Shown here: in pieces, positions 45,223 to 56,410 of the stretch
How positions within the stretch are numbered: the first letter of the stretch is position 1
How the letters are laid out: each line of letters begins with the position of its first letter
Assembly: GCF_020497125.1 (NCBI RefSeq)
Contig: NC_059073.1
Span: 144,965,012-145,029,011 of the forward strand
From: Mauremys mutica
Lineage: Eukaryota; Chordata; Testudines; Geoemydidae
Length of the DNA: 64,000 nt
Reading direction: 5' to 3'
The notes under the pieces: generated by a model
The model's input: the letters and a program-made list of their open reading frames with translations, nothing else
What the model was told of the DNA's origin: nothing
Databases searched by the model: none
Translations under genes and position numbers: made by a program

Positions 45223-45676
45223 GAGCTGAGTGAATAACAGACCTTTTGGTTCGCTGGCCATTTGGGGAAAAAAAATCAAAAAAGCAAATAGTTTTGGGTT
45301 CAACTGGAAACGATTTTTGTTCCTAAATTTTTGGCACCTCGAAAAGTCAGAAAAAATTTCATTTCAAGTCAAGTGAAATGTTTCGTTTTGACAAAATTGT
45401 GATGTTTTGTTTGGATTGCAACTGTTTGACAGGGATTTGGAGTGGGTCTGTGAATAAAATGAAAGGAAACTTGGAACCGAAAAATAGAAATGTTTCATTT
45501 TGAAAATGTTGGAATGAAACATTTTGATTTTTGTCAGATTTTCGGGGGTGGGGAGAGGTTTTTGACCAAAACAATTTGGCGTAACTGACACATATTCATG
45601 AAATGGTTCAGTGTCTCTGAATCTGCATTTTTGCCACACACGAAAAAAACTTCCACCAAAAAATGTCACCTGGTTC
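45223..45676. mobile_element. AT-rich TIR element with TA flanks (454 bp)
   Basis: TA at 45,221-45,222 and 45,677-45,678. Left GAGCTGAGTGAATAACAG, right TGTCACCTGGTTC, imperfectly inverted. The interior is dominated by TTTCATTTTGAAAATG-type blocks. Tc1/mariner-like target inferred. Confidence 0.55.
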
Positions 45677-45678
45677 TA

Positions 45679-48115
45679 ATCACTCTTAGCTGCAAAGGAA
45701 ATTCTAGGCTTAAGGGCTGATTCCTCCACTGGTGTAAATCAATGTAGCAGCCCTTGAAATAGGATTCACGTGGTGGATTTCACTCAGTATGACTGACTCC
45801 AAATTATTTAGTGTATGGTGCAATTAACATGGTGTCTGGCATCTCAGGAGATGAGTCGCTTGGGATAGCATCATCTCCAGAGAATCCTCAAGCTGATTTC
45901 CAAAGTTTTCCTGGTAACATCCCAGGCCTGAGCTGCATGCAGAAGCAAATCTCAGCCAATAGTCACCCCAAAAGCTTTGTTTGGTTAATACTCCCTTGCA
46001 AACATGCACTGCTTGCAGAACTGGGCTGGCGTGCAGCCTCGGCTGACCCCTCCTCAGGAAGTGTAATGAATATGGTTCGAGGAGGTGAACTTGAACCTTT
46101 CCCTGCGTTTGTGACGGGGCTGTCACTCACAAATGGAGCAGGAGTCGGTGCAGATTCTTGTCTGTGATGCATCCGCTTGTGCTTATTAACCTAATGACTG
46201 TGACTTGTTCCTGACCTTCTGCCCCGTCATGAGTAATGCACCACTGAAAACAACTAGCGGACTAACCAGTACATTTAAGGAGAGCTCCCCATCTGGAGTA
46301 CATTGGCTTTGACCTCTCTGGAAGTTTGCCAATTTATACCAGCTGAAAATCTGGCAATTTCATACAAAGAGCTCAGGAGTTGTTGTGCGTTACTGTGACG
46401 GTCCAGAGCCCATGCACCTTCATCTGTGCTGTGTTAATACTAATTAACAATAACTCAGCAGCGTTCACCCCCAGCCCTCGAAATCCTGGCTGTTCTCCTG
46501 GCCCACTGGAAAATACACAGCAGAATGACCTAACTCCCTCTGCGTATTTATATTGCATTCAGTGGGTGTTGGATCTGTCCCTGTATCAACCTGTCCATCC
46601 TAGCAGCTCTCCTGACTTGTGTTCAGAGAAGGGCTCAGACCTCAGCTCCAAAGCCACTTGGACATCAGGCTGTTGGGAATTCAGTCTAAATTTTGCAGCC
46701 TTGTTAATATTGGAGCTCCAAGAGACCCCGGTCAGCACAGAGGCTCCATTGTGCTGGGGGTTATACAAACTTACTTTCAGCACCATAGATATAACCCAGG
46801 CTCCTGTCTTCTAGGTCTCTGTATTCAGCAAGGTTCATTCTCCATGTTCCGTTCTCTGTTGCCGGGAACCCATTCCCATCACTACCTGCTCCAGCCTCTG
46901 TCTGAATGCATTCCCCACTCCTGCTGGGTTTGTCCAGGCACCCAGCAGTTTTATCCTCCTGAAATCTAGTCTGCAATGTCTGAATCCAGTGGTATCTCTC
47001 CATTCCCGAGGCCTGAGCTCTGTGACTCGTCTCCTATCATTTTCTCCATATCCATGTACTGTACCCAGCAGTGCCTGCCTTCCTTCCCTTTCCCCATGTG
47101 TCTGTCTACGGTGTGGTACCCATTCTCTCACTGGCTGCTGCAGATGATTGACGTGCTCAGCCAAATCGTTATCTAAATGGAATTTAGAGCCTGACATTGT
47201 GGACTGCATTTGCCTGCGGTGTGTCCAGCTCCCAGGCAAAGCTGAATTAACTTAATCTCTTGGGGCTGGGGGGAAGGCAGATAGCATCATGAAGTTTGCA
47301 CAGTTCTTCAGGGCTGTTCTTTTTTTAATGTATGTGAACTGCAGGTGCTTCCAAAAGCCCTTAACCCCTCACAGAGGTTTGATGCTGACCCGACTGAGGC
47401 TCTGGCTTTGGTGGTTGTGAAAGAGTCCCGGTTCCAGCCTCTATTAGTGTCTGATGAGCCGGTCTCCCTGCTCCCAGGGCTGTACCGTGCTTTGCTGCGC
47501 TACATACGTGGGAGGGATCCCTCTCCTTTCAGAAAGGGGATATGGAATTAAAGGCTGGCTGGAATCCCAGTGGAAAGTCCTTGCAAACTGAGCTGATGAG
47601 TCTGGTGCCCTGTCTGCACTGAGGAAGTTCACTCTGGTACGAGGCGACATCTCTGAATGGGGAATGAATCCCTCACTTAGCACCTCACTCAAAACCCATT
47701 GAAGTCAATGGGCGTCTTTCCATTGACCTCAATGGGCTTTGAGTCTTGCCCAACTGCAGCCCTGGTGGTATCATAATCCTGGAGTCTACTTTTCGCCCTG
47801 CCAGCTGTTCTCAGCCTTGGGACATGGGCAAGTCTCTTATGGTGCAGAATCCTCAACCCTTATCAGTCGATGAAGAGGGGAACTATTATAAGGTGTTACA
47901 GCCACTATCCCCTCTGGAGGGGGGACTGAGATAGACCCACCCAACGTGGGAACAAATCAACCTCAGCTACAGAAAACAAAAAATGAAAAAAATCAAAACC
48001 AGACTCCCTACCCCAAACACAGACTTTTTACCACCCCCCCCCAAAGGAGAAATGCCAGAGACACTGTGTAGCCCACTAAGGACTTCGCTATTGCTACCGA
48101 TTTTACGTGGAAGGG
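45679..48115. other. Unassigned intron sequence
   Basis: No gene. Fragments: GGTGTAAATCAATGTAGCAG near 45,731, and the pair ATTGAAGTCAATGGGCGTCT and CATTGACCTCAATGGGCTTT at 47,700-47,742. 46,800-47,200 could be an old LINE but has no decisive landmark. Confidence 0.4.
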
Positions 48116-48119
48116 GCTC

Positions 48120-48747
48120 AGATAATATGGTGATGAGTGGCAGGATAAAATGGATGGATAGATGTGTATGGGGATGGATAGAGAGATGGATGGATATAGA
48201 GGGGTGTGTATGGAGATGGATGGAAAGAAGGATGGATGGATAGATGTGTCTGAGGATGGCTGGAGATAGAGGGGTGTATATAGGGATGGATGAATTGATA
48301 GATGGGCATGTATGGGGATGGATGGAGAGAGATAGGGGTGTGTGTTTGGGGATGGATCGAGAGATGGATGGATAGATGTGTCTGAGGATGAATGGATAGA
48401 GGGGTTTGTATTGGGATAGATTGAGAGATGGATGGATAGATGTGTCTGAGGATGAATGGATAGAGGGGTTTGTATTGGGATAGATTGAGAGATGGATGGA
48501 TAGATGTGTCTGAGGATGAATGGATAGATATATTGCATTGTTCTGGAATCTATATGAAAAATAAGAAAGAAGGCATCATTGTTTCTGGATGAGGATGAGG
48601 TGTCTGAGGAATGGAGACAGGGTGTGTATGGGGTGGATGGATGAATGCATAGATAGGTGTGTATGGGGGTGGATGGATGAATGGATAGATAGATCGCATT
48701 GTTCTGGAATCTATATGAAAAATAAGAAAGAAGGCATCGTTGTTTCT
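48120..48747 (+). repeat. GGAT-based minisatellite with higher-order repeats
   Basis: GATGGATAGATG-type units throughout. A 64-bp unit recurs at 48,361, 48,425 and 48,489. A 52-bp non-GGAT segment (GCATTGTTCTGGAATCTATA...) is duplicated 161 bp apart at 48,535-48,586 and 48,696-48,747 with a single difference. The 265-codon - strand frame here is a His/Pro/Ser/Ile repeat artefact. Confidence 0.9.
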
Positions 48748-49726
48748 CATTTTCAACATGTTGGTGGCTGAAGAAGACCAGGGTTTGTGGTTGGCTCAGG
48801 AGCACATCTGTGCTGAGCTCCAGGCAGGGTGCAGATCTGTATTTAGAGTAACAAAGCTGAGGGTTGGTGGTTAGAAATGACAGAAGGGGGTTGTGAGGAG
48901 CCAGTTGAGTTGCTGGATAGAATGGGTGTTGTTATGTCAGTTACACTTATGAAAGTGTAAATGTGCATTTCCAGACTCATGCATCTTGTTTATTGAAGGT
49001 TAATGTTAACTTAGAATTGCCCAACTTTAAAATGTTTAAGAGAAATCTTGTTACTCCATTCAGAAAATGATAGCAATTTGTAATCATAACTTCATCTGAA
49101 CAAGGTTATTTGTCTGGAATTTCCTTAGTTTTTAAAAATAAAGCTATAGAGGAAAAGCCACCGATGCTGGGTGGGAGTACTTCTTCTCCATCAAGTAAGT
49201 AAATTATATCATATTCTAGATGACAGCTATGTTCATTAGCATACATTGGTCTGCTTGACAGAACTGCATCAAAGTTTCTGCAGCCTTCTTAATGCCGTCC
49301 AGCCCAGCCAGTTCAGCTCCAGACTAAGAGGTCAGCAAACTGCCCTGGTAGACTTCTAAAAGTCCTTCAACCCAGCTAGTTTGGCAGCAGACTTGAAGAT
49401 GTCTGTATGCTAGCCCTATAGCCTCCTTAATGTCTTTGAACCAGGTTGCTTCTGCAAAGGACTTTAAAGAGTTCTGAGAGTTCTTTTATCTTGAGCAAGC
49501 ACGTGGCAATTTGGCAAATTATTCTGTGGTTTTGGTTTTTTTGCTGTAAACCCCTCCCCACGCCCCCATTTTTTCCCAGAAATGGTGAAATCTCACTCTT
49601 CTAGATTTCCAAGAGATTTTCTGTGCATTCTGTTTTCCAAACATGCTGTAACCCTTCCATAAGGCACCAAACCCAGTGCTCTTTTACGGGCAGGACAGGC
49701 CTCCAAACAAGAGTTTTGGAAAGGAT
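48748..49726. other. Unassigned AT-rich intron sequence
   Basis: No gene. 49,250-49,480 has loosely repeated phrases (CAGCCCAGCCAGTTCAGC, CAACCCAGCTAGTTTGGC, TTTGAACCAGGTTGCTTC) about 60-70 bp apart, perhaps an old tandem array. Confidence 0.4.
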
Positions 49727-49731
49727 GTCAA

Positions 49732-50901
49732 TGTGACAGGTTCGGTCACAGAGACCCCTTTGGGACTTTCACCTGACGTGCTGAATTTACCTCTGAGCCC
49801 ATTTTCTTTGGCAGCTTGGGACTCCAGAACCCTGCCTTGTTGAGCCAGACACCCTAGCCTGCTGCAACAGAGACCCGGGTCTGGTCCATGCCCCCAAAGC
49901 TACAGACTTGAACCAAAAACTGCTCAGCAGGTCACCTATCTCCAGCACCCAGTTCCCAACAGGATTCAAACCCCAAATAAATCTGTTTTACTCTGTATAA
50001 AGCTTATACAAGGTAAACTCATAAATTGTTTGCCTTCTATAACACTGATAGAGAGATAGGCACAGCTGTTTGCTCCCCCAGGTATTAATCACTTACTCTG
50101 AGTTAATTAATAAACAAAAGTGATTTTTAAGTATAAAAAGTAGGATTTAAGTGGTTTCAAGTAATAAGTAAGTTACCAAGTAAGTTACTAAGCAAAATAC
50201 AGCAAAAATGCACAAGTCTAAGCCTAATACATTAAGAAACTGAATACAGGTAAATCTCACCCCCAGAGATGTTCCAATAAGCTTCTTTCACAGACTAGAT
50301 TTCTTCCTGGCCTGGGCCCAATCCTTTCCCCTGGTACAGCTCTTGTTAGTTCCAGCAGACATCTTAGGTGGAAAGCAGGGGTGTTCTCATGACTGCAGCC
50401 CCCTTTGTTCTGTTCCACCCCCTTTTATAGCTTTGGCACAAGGCAGGAATCTTTTGCCTCTCTGAGTCCCCCCCGCCCCCTTCTAAATGGAATACCTCTT
50501 AAATCTGGTACTTTTCCAGTATCATGTAACATTTTCACATGTCCTGTGAGACCTCATTCTTCATTACCCACAGGCTGGCCCAGAGGCACACAGGAAGGCT
50601 TGCAGGTAAATAAACCATTTACAACCAATTGTCCTAGTCAATGGGAGCCATCAAGATTATAAACCACCATTAATGGCCCACACTTGGCATAATTACAATA
50701 GGACTTCAGAGTTATACTTCATATTTCTAGCTTCAGGTACAAGAATGATACATGTATACAAATAGGATGAACACACTCCGTAGATTATAAGCTTTGTAAT
50801 GATACCTTACAAGAGACCTTTTTCATAAAGCATATTCCAGTTACATTATATTCACACTTATAAGCATATTTCCATAAAACATTATGTAGTGCAACGTCAC
50901 A
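49732..50901 (-). mobile_element. Solo LTR of an endogenous retrovirus (1,170 bp)
   Basis: Starts TGTGACAGGTTCGGTCACAG and ends CAACGTCACA, giving TGTGAC/GTCACA inverted ends. Perfect 5-bp target duplication GTCAA at 49,727-49,731 and 50,902-50,906. Orientation is inferred from my recollection of this repeat in turtle genomes. No internal viral sequence remains. Confidence 0.88.
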
Positions 50902-50906
50902 GTCAA

Positions 50907-51305
50907 CTCCTTTCAGTCCTGATTATTTACAAAAAATGTACAAAGTTCTGTTTCCCTTGGAGATTGTTTCCTTGCTCACAGTTCCAAGCTTCTTTCACCC
51001 AGCACTCTGCCCAAAAGATCCCTCTCTAGAGCCACGTTTCCCAGTGCTTCTCCAGGCTTTGTCCTTAGCTCTCTGCTCCATCTTTGTGGCCTGTTTTCTC
51101 CTTGTCCCTCTGTCTCACAAACATACACCCCTCTGCTTAAAACAGTACCCAGCAAGGCCCCTTCACCCACATAATTCAAGGTCCTGAGCACCCTCACATG
51201 TGCCTTATGTTTTGGGTGCAAGCTGCTATTGTTTCAGCCACCTGGTTCCACAAAGGCGCTCAGGCCCAGATCCTCAAAGGAAATCAGAGTTAGGTGCCTA
51301 AGTAC
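50907..51305. other. Unassigned, weakly similar to 52,850-53,050
   Basis: TTGCTCACAGTTCCAAGCTT and ACCCAGCACTCTGCCCAAAA parallel TTCGCAGTCCCAAGCCTGCA and GCCAACACTCTGTGCTCAAA further right. Possibly one repeat family or an old duplication. Confidence 0.35.
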
Positions 51306-51308
51306 TAG

Positions 51309-51780
51309 GGTGACCATATTTTCCAAAAGGGAGAATGGGACACCACCTGAGGCTACCCCAAGGCTCCCCTCTGCCCCCTGCATGGGGCTGGCATCGCCCC
51401 CTGCACATTCTTCTGTGCCCTGCTAGGGGTCGCTCCCCACTTTTTTGGCAAAACTAGGCATTGGTCCCGTTTGCTCTTGCCAGCTGATGATCAGTGGGCA
51501 AAAGCAAATGGGACACATGTCCAGTTTTGCCAAAAAAGTCAGAGAAGTGGTGCAGCGGCTTCGCACTGAGGCCCAGCAAGGTGGAGATGGAGCCGAGGTG
51601 AGCTGGGGCGGGGGGGCCGCCCGTGCCGCAGCAGGTAACTGGGGGGGGGGAGGCCCACAGGGGAACTGCTCCCCGCTCCAGCTCATCTCCCCTCCACCTC
51701 CTCCTCTGCCTCCGCCTCCCTGGGCCTGAGCGCGAAGCCGCCGCTTGCTTCTCAGCCCTCCTAGGCTTCCCGCGCGAACA
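51309..51780. mobile_element. TIR-like left end and GC-rich repeat
   Basis: Begins CTAGGGTGACCATATTTTCC, similar in the first 12 bases to the TA-flanked MITEs. Contains the partly inverted pair CCCGTTTGCTCTTGCCAGC and GCAAAAGCAAATGGGAC. The right end was not found. Confidence 0.45.
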
Positions 51781-52030
51781 GCAGTCAGGGGCAGGGGTTC
51801 CAGGGGTGGTCAGGGGACAGGGAGAAGGGGTGGTTGGATGGAGCAGGGGTCCCAGGGGGGCCATCAGGAATGAGAGGAGGGGTTGGATGGGGTGGCAGGG
51901 GGCAGTTGGGGGACTGGGAAGGGGGGTGGATGGGGCAGGGGTCCCGGGGGTGTGTGTCAAGGAACGCGGGGGGTTGGATGGGGCAGGAGTCCCGGGGGGC
52001 AGGGGCTGGCCACGACCCCCTTGTGGGGTG
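51781..52030. repeat. G-rich array homologous to the interior of the hAT at 41,147
   Basis: GTTGGATGGGGCAGGAGTCC and similar units match 41,440-41,815. Probably the core of another hAT copy whose ends are masked by neighbouring arrays. Confidence 0.6.
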
Positions 52031-52084
52031 AGGAGGGAGCTGGTTGTTAAGATTTTGGCAGCTCATCACTGGCCAGGGGGTGGG

Positions 52085-52335
52085 AGGCTGAGGAGGCGAG
52101 CGGGCAGGCAGTGGCGGGGGGTGAGTATGCGGGCCGGGGAGGGAGGAGGGCTGAGAAGGCGAGCGGGGGGGCAGGTGAGCTGAGGGAGTTGGGGTCTGAG
52201 GAGGCGAGCGGGCGGGCAGTGGCGGGGGGGCAGGTGAGCTGGTGGCAGGGGAGGAGGGCTGAGGAGGCGAGCGGGCGGGCAGTGGCGGGGGGGCAGGTGA
52301 GCTGCTGGGGGTGGGGGGCTGAGGAGAGGAGCTAC
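52085..52335. repeat. GAGGCGAGCGGGCGGGCAG tandem array
   Basis: Unit anchors at 52,093, 52,155, 52,201 and 52,264 (spacings 62, 46, 63). Each carries GGCAGTGGCGGGGG and/or GCAGGTGAGCTG. Very GC-rich, with many CpGs. Confidence 0.8.
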
Positions 52336-52579
52336 CAGTCGGTGGCTGACCTGTTCTACTGATCTGGTCTGGCTCCCATCCTCTCTCCAAGGGTTGCAGC
52401 TGTCTGGAGGTGCTGCCTTCCACGCCTTCCTCAGTCACACCTCATTCATTCGACAGGGCAATTGATTACAAAATGGGGGGAAGAGCTTGTAATACTTCTA
52501 GCAAAAAGACATTTTTCTTTTACCTTAATTGTACTACCTTAGGGGCTCCCTATAACATATTACCAAGGCTCAATACCAC

Positions 52580-52790
52580 TATTTCGGCGGGGCGGCGCAG
52601 GGGAAGGAGGATTTGTTTCTGCGGGGCAGGCGGCGCTTGGGGGGGTGTTTTGGGGGGGGCTGGGCGGCACTGGGAGGTGTTGTTTTCGCAGGGCGGGTGG
52701 TGCTGGGAGGGTTGTGTTTCGGGGGGGCTGGGCAGCGCTGGAGGGGGTGTTTTGGCGGGGCCAGGGGGTTTCGGCCCTCAGCTGTTTTCT
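52580..52790. repeat. GGGGCTGGGCGGC-type G-rich array
   Basis: Irregular units of about 30-40 bp alternating G runs with GTTGTTTT/GTGTTTTG spacers. Many G-runs of 3 or more on the + strand give strong G-quadruplex potential. ORFs here are artefacts. Confidence 0.75.
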
Positions 52791-53039
52791 TTGGAGTAAT
52801 ATAGCCCTTACCGCTTTACGAGTTGTGCAGGCCTGATTTACAAGAAACTCTTGTTTCTCTGAATGCAGTACAAATCCAATCACAGGAGACGGCTCCTTTG
52901 TTCGCAGTCCCAAGCCTGCATTTCCAGCCAACACTCTGTGCTCAAAAAGCTTTTTCTCTTAGCTTTATCTCAGGGCCACATTACGATGCTCTCAGGCTGG
53001 GTCTGCTTCCCTGTCTCCCTCCAGGCTTTTTTCCCCTAC

Positions 53040-53260
53040 CAGGGCTGTGGCAGCATAGCTATGGTGCATAGTTAAGCCGGCATCACCCCCTAGTATAGAT
53101 GCATCCTGCAGCGACAGAAGGGGATTTTCCATCACTGTAGAAAAACCACCTCCCCAAGCAATGGTAGCTAGGTTTATGAAGCATTCTTCCATCAAGCTTG
53201 CTGCATCTGCACCAGGAGTTAGGTCGGTGTCACTATGGGGCTCAGAGGCATGGATTTTTC
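53040..53260. mobile_element. DNA-element-like fragment
   Basis: CAGCATAGCTATGGTGCATA, CACCCCCTAGTATAGATGCA and AGCATTCTTCCATCAAGCTT recall a common turtle repeat. Termini not resolved. Confidence 0.35.
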
Positions 53261-53815
53261 GAGGATGGTCTTCTTCTTTAAGGACCAACCAGTCCTGTTC
53301 AATTATCAGACCCAGATGTAAAGAGCTCAGGTGAGAGCAGAAGCTGCAGGTGGGAGGGTGGCACCTGTGACTGGCCCTGGAGCAGAGAGAGATGCTGAGT
53401 GAAAGGCATCTGGGCCCTGCAGCCTGTGTCAATCAGGGGAATAGCTGCAACCAAATTAATGCCCCAGCTGCTGGGTTTGCAATCAGTCCCCAGTGAACCC
53501 CTCTTCTTCTCCCCAAGTTAGTTCTTGCTCAAGCCTTCCAATGCAGCCCAGTGCCTTGGGCAGTGACTTCCACAGCTTCAGCTATCACTAAACAGATGGG
53601 TATTTAATTGCTCCCTCATTTAGCCTGAATGAAAGATGGATAGCATGCAGCTTCAGTGAGGTCTGTGATTGCCCATAGATCTAATCATCATAATCATAAT
53701 AATTAATAAATAATATGTAGATCAAACACCTGATTGCCAGCAACCAATAACCCTCTCCAACACAAGAATATTCCTTATTCCCTGCTGTGCTGGGTGTAGC
53801 CTGATCTGGGGTGTG
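53261..53815. other. Unassigned intron sequence
   Basis: Nothing recognised. AT content rises to the right. Confidence 0.35.
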
Positions 53816-53824
53816 TTAGTAATG

Positions 53825-53905
53825 TTGATTTAATTTATTGATTTAATTTAATTTAATTTTAATTATGTTTTAATTAATAATATTAATAATTAATTTTAAA
53901 ATATT
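53825..53905. repeat. TTAAT/TTTAA low-complexity tract
   Basis: Almost pure A/T pentamer-like repeats. Confidence 0.85.
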
Positions 53906-55320
53906 AATTAATATGGGTTTAGGCTCGCCAATCTGTGTGATCAGAAGATTAAAGTTCTTGTCCCGAATCAGGCTCCACAGAATTTATAGGGGACCCTCGG
54001 GGGTATGACAGGAAACTCACACTCAGACAGATAGAGTCATAAAGACTTTTTATTAAAATCAATGAAATAGTAAGCAAATGGTAAAAGAGTCAGAGTTACA
54101 AAGTTACAACTGTATTGCTGTTATTCAAGAGGTACATAGGGCAATACAATACTATGTGCTGCAAACTTTGGTTAATACTCACACCCTGTTTTGACACCCT
54201 GGTGCTGAAAGACACAGGACCTCGCCTCTGGCAGTTCCGGTTTCATGCCTTTTGCAGAGGTGTGCAGAGGAAGCTAATGCGAAGAGCTGTCAAAGCTACT
54301 TTAGAATTTACTCTCTAACTTAGTTAAAACAAAACTTAATACACAAACTGAGAATAAAGCTTAGGGAGACCAAGCTTAGCCTAGTCCCTTTTGAACTTAA
54401 AGTTTGAAAAGAAGCTAAGTATGGCCTATTAATAGTTACTAGCCATCGTAGATGGATAACAGCAATACGTAGTTGAAGATGAAGATAGTGAAGAGTGAAG
54501 ATAGAATGAAAAGCGTGAAATAGCCATTGTAGATTGTAGACCTCTTTTATAAGGAATAAGTCCTGGAAATCTTTCTTCTTATGCCCAAGTTTCATTCCTC
54601 CCCCACAGAAATGTTAGGGTACACTTACCCCATAGGCTAATATGTATGTGCCTATTGATGACAGGTACATGTACACTTGTTAAGTCTGTGGATACAACTT
54701 TGAAAAATCCCCTACGCCATTCTTCATTGTCTATTGGTCTAGGTAAAGGGCTTAGACCTAGAGGGTTATTGGCGTGGGTACTTTATCTATTTGGGTATAG
54801 GATAAACAAGATAAAGGTCAACTCTACTTTCTGGGTAAAAGGGCCCAATATAGAGATACTAACTTTGCTTTAGCTCGGAGTCGGCAACCTTTCCGAAGTG
54901 CTGTGCCGAGTCTTCATTTATTCACTCTGATTTAAGGTTTCACGTGCCAGTAATACATTTTAACGTTTTTAGAAGGTCTCTTTCTAGAAGTCTATAATAT
55001 ATAACTAAACTATTGTTGTATGTAAAGTAAATAAGCTTTTTAAAATATTTTAGAAGCTTCAATTAAATTAAAATGCAGAGCCACCCGGACAGGTGGCCAG
55101 GATCCAGGCAGTGCGAGTGCCACTGAAAATCAGCTCGCGTGCCGCCTTTGGCACGCGTGCCATAGGTTACCTACCCCTGCTTTAGCTTAACATGCAGCTT
55201 TTTCTGCTTGTAGGTCTCTTGCATTACAGCCAAACTTATTTTGAATATAAATCTATAAACCTATTACAATACAGCAAATACTTAAACTTATAAGAAAAGA
55301 TATATCTATGCAAGCAAGCA
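53906..55320 (-). mobile_element. LTR-retrovirus-like AT-rich segment, split by a hAT insertion
   Basis: Polyadenylation signal AATAAA on the - strand (54,048-54,053). Character of an antisense LTR (TAAAGACTTTTTATTAAAAT), with CTCTTGCATTACAGCC near the right. Interrupted by the hAT at 54,876-55,179, whose removal rejoins TGCTTTAGCT to TAACATGCAG. Boundaries are approximate and no target duplication was found. Confidence 0.45.
54876..55179. mobile_element. hAT MITE just upstream of KCNIP3 exon 2 (304 bp)
   Basis: Left end CGGAGTCGGCAACCTTTCCG (first base pair shifted from the usual CAG). Right end GGTTACCTACCCCTG, inverted. Perfect 8-bp target duplication CTTTAGCT at 54,868-54,875 and 55,180-55,187. 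AT-rich interior, no transposase. Its right edge is 228 bp before the exon 2 acceptor. Confidence 0.92.
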
Positions 55321-55407
55321 GATTCATCCTTAGGACTACAGGTTGGACTCTGAGAGTCTGTGTCTCCCTTCCTACTCACTCACAGAGTTTCTCTTGTGTC
55401 ATTCCAG

Positions 55408-55532
55408 ACACCAGCGACAGCGACCTCGAACTTTCGTCCGTCCGGCACCAGCCAGAAGGGCTAGAGCAGCTGCAGGAGCTGACCAAATTCACCAAGAAGG
55501 AGCTGCAGTCTCTGTACAGGGGCTTCAAGAAC
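55408..55532 (+). CDS. KCNIP3: KCNIP3 exon 2 (first shared exon; Kv4-binding core start)
   Basis: The acceptor is TTCCAG| at 55,407 and the donor AAC|GTGAGT. The exon starts in phase 1 (the first Asp codon is completed by either alternative first exon) and ends in phase 0. It encodes [20 protein letters not shown] and continues through [15 protein letters not shown], 42 codons in all. This is the conserved start of the KChIP core: an acidic Ser/Asp linker, the helix that clasps the Kv4 N-terminus, and the first half of the degenerate EF-hand 1. The polypyrimidine tract upstream is good. In-frame reading extends backward into the intron to an ATG at 55,308, a possible intronic start. A hAT element ends about 230 bp upstream. 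Confidence 0.97.
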
Positions 55533-56410
55533 GTGAGTGTCTGTTGGGTCCTTCCCCCAGCCAAATGATCCCCAAGAACTGCTGTGCCTTGTGGCCGCTG
55601 TCGGGCTCCAGCTGCTGCCCCTACGAGATTGGAAACTGAACCCTGGAGAGATGGGAGCTGGCTGAGATGCAGGCTCAGGGAGGCTCAGGGAGACGTGGGT
55701 GAAATTCATCCTGGTGCGGAGTGTGCGCACAAGGCCAAGGCACTATTTAAGTCCTACTGAAGCATGGAGGGTGAGATGTTAACGGATCTGATAGGAGATG
55801 GAGTGTTTTTGTCCTGTGCCTTGTTCATCCCCTGCTCACTGAGCTGAGGAGTGGGGCGTGAGGTGAAGGGCATTCCTAGTGCAACGTGGACACTGCATTC
55901 GGGATATCCTCCTGCGAGCTGAGATCGAGTAGCAAAAGCACAGGCAGCTACGAGAGCTTGCCCTGCCCGCTCCCTGGTTGTGTCCTTGGGCAGCCACCCC
56001 CTGTCCTGCTGTGGCTTCACTGCTATCGTTACTCCGCTCGATCAAAGCTACCGCGGGGACGTCTGCACTTGCTGCCATCACACCTCTGCCTGCGGCGTAG
56101 ACAGACCCTGGGGGGCGCAGGCTAAGAGCGGAGTGGATGGTGGGGAGGGAGGAGGGTGTATTACAGATCTGAGCCACCGAACATGAGTGTGCTTGGCTGG
56201 GGGTTCTGTTCCTTCAAGGTAGGTTTTTCTACCGCACTCATCACCGTCATTCCTGAGTGCCTTCCAGCCGTGCATTAAGTGACATGCCGAGATGCCTGTC
56301 ACCATGGCGACGGGGTGGGCGTATCGCTGGGAAGAGGCAGTGAGTGGGATGAGAGAGGGCCACAAATACCGAGGTGCATGGGGGTCAGGGTTCGAGGAGG
56401 GAGCGTTAGA
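55533..56410. other. KCNIP3 intron 2, left part
   Basis: No further exon or repeat landmark. GC-moderate. Confidence 0.5.

Noticed and set aside
48008..48805. 265-codon - strand ORF rich in His, Pro, Ser, Ile
   Set aside because: Translation of the GGAT minisatellite; period matches the DNA repeat and no start context or domain.
51454..52438. Pro/Ser-rich 168-217-codon ORFs
   Set aside because: Low-complexity translations of tandem G/C arrays.
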